Positions 1 to 12,000 of a stretch of 64,000 bases of DNA are shown piece after piece; within the stretch, counting starts at the first letter, position 1, and each line of letters opens with the position of its first letter. A program made the position numbers and the translations under genes. The stretch covers positions 62,001 through 126,000 of the forward strand of contig NC_133657.1 of assembly GCF_009905375.1 (NCBI RefSeq), read 5' to 3'. The notes beneath the pieces were generated by a model. It was not told the DNA's origin and made no database searches. It saw only the letters and a list, made by a program, of their open reading frames with translations. Source of the stretch: Apium graveolens. Lineage: Eukaryota; Streptophyta; Magnoliopsida; Apiales; Apiaceae.

Positions 1-3000
1 AATCTCAGCTTCCGTTGAACTATCGAGAGCACTCGTTGCTTCATCACAGAGCCTGAGGAAACAAAAAGAATTAATCTTTCAGACGGTTTTTAAGGACAAA
101 GGTGGTAGTTCAACAGAGTAACAGGGATAAGGATAAATATACGTATGATTTTGACATGAAGAATTACGTGTATATGATTTATCGGTAGCACACACATACA
201 GATGTGTGCCAATTCTGACTCCATACCCAAGTATCCTATTTTTTTAGTAAAAATAATCTGTACCTATGTCCAACAGCCATAACTGAGTTCACATAAATCA
301 TGAGTATTAAGGATCTCACTATATTTAAAATATTCTATTGCTACTATATTTATAACTTTACATACGGTATTACATAAATTTGTAACTTCGATATATATAA
401 CAAGTAAACACCACAGGCGCCATCTGGCCTATGTCTTGTAGACACATATATGTTGAAGTCCTCAGGCTCCTTGTGGTGATAGTTTAGTTTCCATATTACT
501 TCTCCACAGATTGAACACAATCCAGAATGCATAAAAGTTTTATAGTTATGTGACATATTAAACAGGGGGAAAAAAAATTTAGATCCAAGCAAATAGGAAG
601 GCTTACAGAATTGCAGGTGCTTTCAGGAATGCACGAGCTAGTGCCACTCGTTGCTTCTCACCGCCACTTAACTGTGGAAGAAACAAAGAATTGTCAAATA
701 GAAAATTATTACAGTAACTGCCATCTAGTAAAGATAAACATAAGCACCGTCCTCCAACTGAAAATCATGAAAACAAACATTTACGAAACAGAGAAATTCC
801 ATACCAAATTACAATACTGAACAAAAGAACAACTGATAAAAACTTATTATACGCTAAAAGAAGGCTCCTACTACTACAGCTCCAAGTGAGGAAAAGTGTA
901 CCTGTTGAAATATAATATGAAGATCCATTTGGGCCTGTCGGCCGAAGTCTCAAGTCGACTCCGTGTCACCCCCAATATTCTCATTACTTATTATGGACTC
1001 GAAGACAATTTATAGCCCAAATATGGGCGCCCGTGATCCAATCTTCGACCCATAAATGGACTTTCAAATGAGGAGGAGTGTTAGAAAATTCTATAAAAAA
1101 CTAGTTGGGCCTTCCCTTAACATCTTAAGGTTTTAGAGTGATTAGTTATTCAACATGGTATCAGGGTGAAAAGGACCTCAGGTTCAACCTCCCAACATCC
1201 TCACGCTTTATTATGGACACGCTTTATTATGGACATGAAGGCAAATTAATGGCCCAAAGATGAGCGCCCGTGAACCACTCTTTGACCCAAACAATGGGCT
1301 TTCGAGTGAGGGGAGGAGGAGTGTTTAAATATTATATAAAGATCCATTTGGGTGTTCCTCTTCCTCTAACACCTTGAGGTTTTAGAGCGACTAGGTACTC
1401 AATTGTACTGTCTAAATATATTCATTCATATTTGAAAATATTTAGATATGGTGTATGAACCTCTGTTTTCCCTCCCGTAATTTCCTTTTCCATTGACAGG
1501 GACAGAAATTTATCATAACAATGCGTGCTCTAATATCCCATACCTTCAGCCCTCTCTCGCCTACCACTGTAGCATATTTTTCAGGGAAGTTCATTATTGT
1601 TTCATGGATAGCAGCACGCCTAGCAGCATCATATACCTAACAAGTTTTATAAAAGAAATGTTAATAATCCCTCTGTGGAACATAAGAGCATAATCGACAA
1701 CAGTTTAATATCAACCTCCTCATGTGTTGCTGAAAGACGACCATAATGAATATTGTGAAATATTGTATCATTAAACAGTACCTGTACATCATGTTCAAGT
1801 AAGCTCTTGTATTATTAAAAATATAGGACAAAAAACATTGTTAAAAATATTACAGGGAAGTAGTGAACAGAACTTCAGTATTGACAACTATAGTCTACTC
1901 ACAGTGTCCTGAGGAACAACACCAACAGATTTGCGGAGACTTTCCAGTGTAACCCCACGTATATCTTGGCCATCTATTCTTATCTGCCAATTAAAATAAA
2001 TTGTTGTGGCTGGAAATTAGAAAATGAAGGTCAGGGAGAAAGCGGCATAAAGAAAATGGAAAAGTCTGCCGAGCAGTTTTAGTGATTTATTATCATCTGT
2101 GCTGTAAATTAAATATTTACAGAAGAAATGTACTTCAAGACACTAGTTTTTGTATGCGAAAAAAAAAACTAAATGGGGACCAACCCGGTAAACAATGACA
2201 ATGAACATAAAATGAAGTACAAAGATGTGTACAGAAATATACAGGACGGCGTGATTAAAAAATTGTCTATAAAAATATTGGTCCTTTTTGCTGTCAGCTG
2301 GTTGGTCAAGAGAAACTGCTATTTTAATTTACTTTCTTTCTCGACATCATTTCAAGACTTGGCACCTTACATAATAGATTGCATCAAATTCATATATTTC
2401 ATAAGTAATATTTATGTAGGTTTCCTTAATCCGTTCTCAGTTTGATCTACTGACTTTAATGACATCGACATGATGTGGAAGATTGCTAATCATTTACTCA
2501 TGCTTATGCATCAACATCACAACATGCTACTACGTGCATGTTTGGAAGAGCTATATTTGAGCTTAAACGAGCATAATGTCCATTTTGGATTTCACGTGAG
2601 TGTTTGGGTGATTAAAATGAATGATCATTTATGTGCATAAAAAGTTAAAATGAGAAAGTTGGATCAAAGATACATTTTCATTTCATATATTCATACAACT
2701 CTCTAGTCTGATTTATAACTTAGTTCATGTACTATTGTTTATAATTTTCTATCTTTACTTATATTGTGGGGTATCTACAAAAATAACTTTAAATATTTTT
2801 GTAAATATTTCTGGGCAAAATTCGAGTTAAAAAAAATCACAATTTTTAAGATATGAAATTGTTTATTTAAAATTTTTAAATGATAGTTTGTTATCTTTTA
2901 AATTTTAATTTTGCTTTAGCCCGTTGTAATGGTTGTAATTTTGTTTTAACCTGAGATCATTATACGGGCCAAACTAAATCTAATTATATTCAGTTCTTAT

Positions 3001-6000
3001 TTTTTAGCCCGGGTCAATAGTATAATTTTATTTTGTTTGAGATGAATGGTGGATACCCCATTCGTATCTTTTTAGTTGTAACATTTCTTTTTATATAAGT
3101 CAAATTAACCAATTTTTTATCAAAGATTAAATATTACTCTTATATTATTTTAAAAAACTGAAAATTATATATTAAAGTAGGTTAAATATACTTTCCAGTG
3201 ATGTAATTTTTTTATTTTGTTCAATTATAAAAAATTACTACCTCCGTACCCTCATTTCTTTATATTTTTTTCACATGCTTGACACGCATTTTAAGGAAAT
3301 TATAAATTATAGTTCCTGAATCATTTTTAAAATTTCTTTTTTGTATAAAAATTTGAACATTATATTTTTATTTAGAAAAATTATGCAATTACATTTAATA
3401 AGAGTATTAAAGTGTGTGTCGAGCCCCCGTTCCCCAAATGTAAAGAATTGAGGGGGACGGAGGGAGTAATAAACTTCGGTCAAATTTTATTTAATTTGAC
3501 CATATCAAAGTCAAATATGAACTCTAAAACGGGATGAGGGGAGTACTATATGTTTTAGCATGATGTCATTATCCTTATTTTTTTATTTTTTATTTTATAT
3601 TCATATAATAAATTTATTAATTCATATAATATGTAATTTACATTTTATTTCAAACAAATTATAACTTATAAGTTATTTTTTACCAAACACATTATCAACT
3701 TATAAATAAATTACAAGTTAAATTTATCCAAACACCTAAATAACTTATAAGTTACGATGTTCATGTAACTTATATGACACTTTTCAACTTCAAGTCATAA
3801 GTTACATTTTTTAAGAAACCCCAAACGGTGCCTACATTTCTATAAATAAAAAGCCATTCATCAAATAAAACTCAACTTCACTAATCATAAAAATTCATAA
3901 ATTAAATCCCAAAAAAAAGTCTGGTTGAATTAATTTCACCATATGCCACTTCAATATTATAAATTTACAAATCAAACACCTTATATAAAACCCAACTATA
4001 GATATCTTTAATTATAAGAATAGAGATATATAAAGGCCAAAAATAACCATTTCCTGCGGAAAAATTACAAAAATAAAGCTTTTTTAATTGGGTTGACAAA
4101 GATAGTCAATGAGATATTCCATTGTCAAATAAGTATTTAGATATGCATTTGCTAATCATTTACTCATGCTATCATATACATATCCCATGTATCGGATAGT
4201 GAATACACAATTGCTAGTCGGAATATCCAATTTATTTTAGGATATACACATTTACAACTATACAATTGAGATAGCCGGTTTGTAAATTTGTATCCCGAAG
4301 GTAAAAGTTGGCCGTCACCTTCTAAAAAACAGTTGTTTTTGTCAATTATAAAATTATTGACTATTTTTTAATACATATATGTCTACGCATTCTCTTTCCT
4401 TCTACATATACATCTCATTTGATTGTACTTATGATATGAATCATATTTATATTATTTTTATTACATGCCTCACGTAATTTCCGTGAGTCAAGCTCAGAAA
4501 CTTTATTCTCCAACTTTTAATTGCACCATTAATATTGTTTTGCCAAAACTCATTTTGTTTTTGCTTAGCTCCAGATAGTTTTAGTTTTATGCACTCTACT
4601 CGAGGCATATAAATGTAAAATTAACATATATTATTACTTATATTTATTAACATAAGTAGGTATTAGCGAATAGCGAGCATATAATAAAAATATAAAATTT
4701 AATAACAACATATTTAAATTATATAACTAGTAAAAAACATAATGTTTTTTAATACATATATGTCTACGCATTCTCTTTCCTTCTACATATACATCTCATT
4801 TGATTGTACTTATGATATGAATCATATTTATATTATTTTTATTACATGCCTCACGTAATTTCCGTGAGTCAAGCTCAGAAACTTTATTCTCCAACTTTTA
4901 ATTGCACCATTAATATTGTTTTGCCAAAACTCATTTTGTTTTTGCTTAGCTCCAGATAGTTTTAGTTTTATGCACTCTACTCGAGGCATATAAATGTAAA
5001 ATTAACATATATTATTACTTATATTTATTATATTTATTAACATAAGTAGGTATTAGCGAATAGCGAGCATATAATAAAAATACAAAATTTAATAACAACA
5101 TATTTAAATTATATAACTAGTAAAAAACATAATGTTTGGTAAATTTAGAAAACAATTAACAATATTAAAACTGAATAAAGTGAAAAATATATAAGATCGT
5201 TTGTATTAAAATCTTAATTGAATTAACAAGACTGGGAATGAATATTTGTATTTTCATACCAAAATTCATTTATATTTCCACTGGCATAAACAAAATCTAA
5301 TGATGATAAAGTTTTTATATTAAATATTATATTTATAGAATTTAAATATATTACACTCTTAAAATTGTGAAATAGAACCTCACAAAAAACATTGTAAGTA
5401 CCCACTCTTTTGTTGTACATTTGTTTAGATTTAGATTTTTACAATTGTAAATCCAAGGATTTGAAAATTATAGAAGTAAAAAAACACAAATTAACAAAAT
5501 AATAAAAATTTAAGTTTAATGTTTTCAAAAAATAAAATAGGTTGGAAGTACGTAAAAAACTAAGATTAAAATACGGATGCCATATACATATTAAATGAAG
5601 GATCAACAAAAGACTTGAGGGTGGTTTAGAAATAATATTAATTAGAATGTGCATATAAAAATTGTTATTTTTGTCATTTTTCAATATTTTACAAAATGCC
5701 ATTATATGGCCATATACATAAATATTAGAATAAGTAAAAAAAAATTATAAATTTGGAAGTAAAAAGATTTTTTTAAAAAAAACTTAACTTTGAGACACTA
5801 TAAACGACAACAATATTACTATAAAATTTATGAGCACCGAGCAAGGTCATAGAATCTTACTGATCCAGAATGAGTGTTGAAAAATCTAAACAGCATTCTC
5901 AAAATGGTTGATTTACCTGCACATAGTACGATATTCATAACTTCTAATGGACAGAGATATGAATAGTACAAGGCCTCAATAAGAACATATCCACGAAACA

Positions 6001-9000
6001 ATAGTAAAAAGGAAATCAAGAGATTTTTATCAAGTAATACTTCAGATTTGGTGAGAGTCAGTCATAACTAAATCTTACCGCTGCCACTAGTCCCAACAAT
6101 AGCCACACTATTCCCGGCTGGAACGGAAAAAGATATCCCGTCAAGAATCTTTCGTTCCGGAAGATAACTACGTTTAGTCGAACAAAGAACGTATTAGCAT
6201 ATATAAAAATAATTACAACGCTGAATACTAATTCTAATACATATTATATTATTGAAGTCGAAACGTGAAAAGTTTATCAGTCTGCCGTTCATTCAATACT
6301 CCGGTCGGATAAAAACAATAATTTTTTTCTTCATAATTTGATGATTGAATTAAGAGTTATAAAAGACATCAACGTGTTGAATAAGGTCTTAATATACAAT
6401 TGGATTAAGGCCATATAATAATAATAATAATAATAATAAATATGGCCTTTTTAATAGGATTTTGATATATATATATATATATATAAAAAAAGAGCTTGAT
6501 ACCTTAAATCATGTTATAGCTTTGTATCTATATATGATAAATCATTTATACTGTATTATACAGATATTTTTTTTTTGCCAGTTAAACACACTCACACAAC
6601 CGTTTTTGACAAGTTTCGATTACTCGACATCCCGTAAAGGGAGCGAGGGAGTCGGGGAGATATCGCTACTCCAAGCAGTGGTGGAGTATATTATGTTGTC
6701 AAATCCTATTTAAGATTTACACATTTTAAATATTTTTAAATGTTCAACGTTACATAAAATTTAATTCTTAACTATAGTCTATATATATATATATATATAT
6801 ATGCCTATATTTCATATATTTATTCTTAAATTTGTACTTATGTTTGATAAATATGAGAAATATATATATAGCGGTTCTCTATTGGGCTCTAGAGTGCTAG
6901 ATTGTATATTTTATATAGTATGTACCACTTATAGAATTAATGACTTTAAATAGCGTGTGATCCTAAATCTTGCAACTGAATACAACAATAACAATAATTA
7001 TATATTTGTTTACAAATGTAGTTCCAACTTCCAAGTGACTCTTGAGCCTCTCGTCTACCCCCTAAATTATTGAATACTCTCTTTTCTCTTTTAGCTTCAT
7101 AGTCTATATTTATTATTTGAAGGTACTTTTTTAAATAAAAATTAAATAAGGGGTTTTGTTGGGGATATCAATTTACCAAATGACTAATATCCAAATTAGA
7201 CATATTATTTCCAAATGTCTCTTAAAGAAACTCTAATAACTATATATAGAAAGAAGAGACAGTAGCTGGGTAGGACAGGATGAGTAGCAAAGCTTGGTCA
7301 ATAAACACTTAAAATGGAAATATGTGAACTATAACATGACTAAGGGAACATTAGCTCATTCATCTAGTCACAAATATAAAAAAACAATTTAAAAGGTAAA
7401 AATCCTTCTATTTTAATGACTTCATGTGCAAAAAATTTACAAGTACAAGTGAGAGTATATAAGTGAGACGGAAGAAGAGACGTAAAGCAGCACAACTGGA
7501 TGTTAGCACTCTTCAAGTCTATATTATGACCAAATGTAAGTATTTCAGGAACTAGGTTTTACAAGATACGATGTAAAATATGAGACACTTGTGTAAATTC
7601 AAATAACAAAGATGTGGCTTACCTGAAATGCACATTATCAAATTCTATGCATCCTCCATCTAACTTAAGAGGCTTAACAGCATTTTCATCTCTTATGTCA
7701 GCCCTCTCCTGCAAACAATAGCAAGAAGAAATATATATTTGTATAATCTGTACAAAAGATCGCTGTATCTTTTCCTCTTTTTAACTAAGCAACATACAGG
7801 TAGAATGCCAAAAAACTTATAACCAACATGTTTATAACTTGAAGCTCAAAAACGGCTGATTTCTTTAAATAATTGTTTTGGACAAGAAATAACTAAAAAT
7901 TTTATAATTACCTCTAGCAATTGAAACATGGATTTCATGTCGACAAGACTTTGTACAGTTTCACGATACACACTGCCAAGGAAATTGAGAGGAAGAGATA
8001 ACTGGAATAGAAGCCCATTTACCATAACCTACAGAAGACAAGTTAATTCGTGCGATCACACTGAAAACCCAATCCTTATAGTGGTATATAATTCGCTAAC
8101 CCTACCAAATCTCCAACTGTCATCTCCCCTCTGAGAATCCCGTTTGAGCACAACACCATGGCTGCTGAAAGAGCTGTACTAAATATAACACTTTGTCCAA
8201 AGTTTAATGAAGCAAGACTACGTTGGGTTTTCAAGGCAGCATCTTCGTATCCTTGAAGATGGCACAAATATGAGCAATCGAGAATTAGAGAACTTGAATT
8301 GTTTAAACACCACCCATCACCCTAAGAACTATATGTGTTACGGAAATCTAGAAAGAAAAGACAAGGAAAATATCCTGTAAAACACTAAAAAAAACTACAC
8401 CAATGGTTGGGTGCAGTTCGCTAAAAAAAGTCAGTAACAGAATTAAAAATTATATTTTCTAAATTTATATAACATAGGTATCAGTAAGATGTGCGCTAAA
8501 CCTCCTAAAGAAACCAAAATGTGGCCAACTCACTACAAAGTCTGAAGACCTCGAATTGTGTACATGAAAAAAGTTCAGTAGTCTTGCAAAACCAAGAAAC
8601 CAACAACAATGACCTAAGGAACAAACAACAAAGTCATGGATTCATGTCAATTATGCAAAGACAGTTTTCCAGCCATAGTACATGCAAATAAACACACTTC
8701 ATTTAGCAGAGTTCCATTTAATAAGATTCGCATTTAGTAGGATTTAGATGAGAATCCCAGCAAAAAAACTTACTCTGTAGAAATTCATCATATTTCTCTA
8801 CTTCAAATTTCTCATTGTTAAAATACTTGACAGTCTGAAAAAACAGAAAAAAATTAAAAATTAAGAAAAACATATGAGTAAAAAAAACAAATCAGTAAAA
8901 AAACATCACTTTCACATTTAACATTAGAAGTAGAAAGCATTAATGAATGCACTAGTGCATACCTCATAATTAATAAGTGAATCAATTGCCCTCGTACTAG

Positions 9001-12000
9001 CATCATTGTCAGCTTTGTTCATTATCTTCCTAAATTTAGTCCTCCACTGTAGAGGGAAGAAACAAGAGGCATTAGGAAAAAAGGCTAATCTTTTACCAGG
9101 AAAAAAAAGGTAAGATTCTGTGCACACTGCGTATAAGTGGAGATGAGTGTGTGTGCAGGCGTGGTCAGTTCAAAGAAAAGCAAAATATGCAAAAACATAC
9201 AGTGTAAATAGAATCTTTTTAATCTTTACCGCATATCACGGTAGAGAACAGACACTAAGCAAGAGCATAAAACCAAGAGCTTTAAACAGCTGTCATATAA
9301 CTTGAAATTTTTTACTGAAAAATAAAAACTGGGCCTTTGTAACAGAGAACTAGCCTGAGTTACAGTCAACGTGAATATGACATATGTTGCAACTGATAGG
9401 GAAGTGATCCATGCAAATGGTGCTCCAAAGTTGTATGCCAGAATACCTGATACCATGGAGATCTGAAAGAACATGCATCAAATCAGTCATAATTGTAATA
9501 CGTGACGTAATATATCTAAAAAATAAATTTTAAAAGATAATTATAGTATAATAGCATACAATCATGACTGAAAATTGTGACAGAATGCATTTACTAGTAT
9601 CACATTTGTTTTAACTCTTTCACGCCTAGTTAAAGAAGGAAATGAAAACATTTTGGACACAAAATTATACCTCTAAGATGGTCGGTACAACATTGAATAC
9701 CATGGACGAAAGAATAAAATTAATAGCACGGCTACCACGATCTATGATTCGATTTAAAGCGCCTGTTTCTCGGCTACATACAAAACAACAAATAAGAAAG
9801 AGAAGTTTAGATATAAGATTAAACTTTTCAACAGAAAGTACACAAAGTGAGATGGAAGTTTCAAGAATTTGGTCAAATGAAAATTGCACTAGATGCTAGT
9901 CTACTACACAATCAAGAATGGTTAAATGCTCTTAAACAAAAAAAAATGCAGTATTTGGTACTTATCATTATATCAATCATTACTCTTTATTAAAAGCCTA
10001 AACTCACTTTCAATAGTACGTGAAGATAGTAGCAATATTGGTCATGAATCATAATAGTACCAAATTTGGTTATTAATATTATTTATATCATAATTTTTTC
10101 ATCATTATATATATGTTATAATTATATTGAAATATTAATACTCTTTAATTAATTTAAAAACCTGAGGTAACTATGCTTTGATTATAATGCCCTAATTGTC
10201 ATCTAATATGTGACAAAACAAAACTATAATATTATATATTTATTAGAAAAAAAAAATCGAATTTTTTGTAGTAACATTCTAACATTGCAAATTAAATTCT
10301 ACATCTGTTACTACGCCTATCATCATCTATCATCTGCTTCACATATATACAATCTATTACTTAATATTTACGTGTATCCTAATGTGTATAAATTCAAATA
10401 AATCCCTAAAATTTATGTTGTCACTTGTCATATAGTTATATAAATATGTCATATTCAAAAAATGTAATAAAAATTATAATTTCTCTATAAATTATCTATA
10501 TTCAAAATATTAATGGTAATAATAATTATTTAATTATCATTTGATAAAAACTTTAACAGTTCTAACTTTTGTAACAAGTAATTATACAGCTAAAAAATTT
10601 CAGCACAAATAAAGTAATTTTATATTGAAGTTTATAATATTATTAATCATGAACATTTCTAATACAATTATAGTTTTTTCAAATGAATTTCAAACTTTAG
10701 AGGCTTGGCAAATCACCAAGAGATAAAGCGCCGTTTTCATGGGTCAAGAGAGTGGTACCAGATTGTTAAGCTTGATGTAACATAACCTAACATGCAGTAG
10801 TTTATATTATATATACGAAAAATAATTGGTCCGTGAATGGCACTGGTTGCCTGATATTTATGCCTACACACACACTCGAAAAAGTGATTCAAGTAGTATG
10901 AGTTACGAGAGCTTGAATTGGAACTCTAGTATATTCTGTACTTAACATATATATGCTCTAGTAAAAATTGTACATAAAACTTATCTGCTGTAAATTTTTC
11001 TTTCAATATTTTTTCCTTCAAATATGCATTAATTTTTCTTATAATTGTGTCTTTATTAACATAACATATGCATTTTTGATAAAAGATCTAATGATTTTTA
11101 TAAAATAAGAAGTGTTATCCAAGTTCTCCATGGAACCTAATGTAACAGCCCACTCTTCCGGACTATTAGTTCTAAATCGAAAACTAAAAATAAAATATAT
11201 TATTACTCGATAATTCTAATAGATCACGAAATTCAAAGCAACGGTCAAACTCAATAATCAAAATCATAAAAATAGAGACGCAGCTCCACAAATCCGATAA
11301 TAATTGTCTAACAGATAATTAAATTTATTCTCTAAAAACAAAATCTTTATTCTAATTCAAATAGCACAAAACGAAGCAGCACAGATCTCCACATAGTTCT
11401 CATTCCTTAATTTTAATATGCTCCAAATTCCGAACCTGAAATGTTAAAAGGGGTGAGCTACACAGCTCAGCAAGTACAAATTGACTATCTCTTAAACAGA
11501 AAAACAATGGGTGTTTTAATAAAATGATTTTTCTCAAACAATAATAATTTTGTAAAACAATTTGTTAAGTAGATCCAACCCAAGTTTTATATTTTAAAAT
11601 TCAGAATTTAAAACAGAACAGAGCAGATTTTATAACAGATCAGAACAAAATAAAATAGAACAAAACGATAATTCTAATAAATACCACAGTCTTGATCTAC
11701 GGCCACACTTTGCCAGTAGCCGGCATCTAATTCTTATTCTTATTCTTTATACCACACTTTGCCAGTGGTCGGCATCTAAAGTTCAATAATTACGCGCCCT
11801 TAATAGGTATCTAAAGTTGCACACTTGTGCGCCTACTAAGGGTATCTAAGGCTAGTTCCGGAACTATAGCGTAAATTACGAACGGGTTCGAAAACGTAGA
11901 GACTGGGTTCTAAAATTCACAAATACTTATATCTTATAATTTCGAAATCAAAATTCTTATATCTTATACGAAATTAAAAACAGAACTGAAATATATTTTC

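Larger units (their letters stand above)
1984..5860. other. 3.9-kb AT-rich intron of the ABCB25-like gene
   Basis: No exon of the transporter and no credible ORF was found. The intron holds a Stowaway-like MITE at 3238-3466, a decayed element rich in CTTATAAGTT words at about 3590-3830, and a tandem duplication at 4365-5135, each listed separately. The remainder is featureless AT-rich sequence. Confidence 0.7.

Noticed and set aside
9642..9899. Overlapping ORFs on both strands
   Set aside because: Only the part matching exon 9671-9773 on the minus strand is supported by protein continuity.
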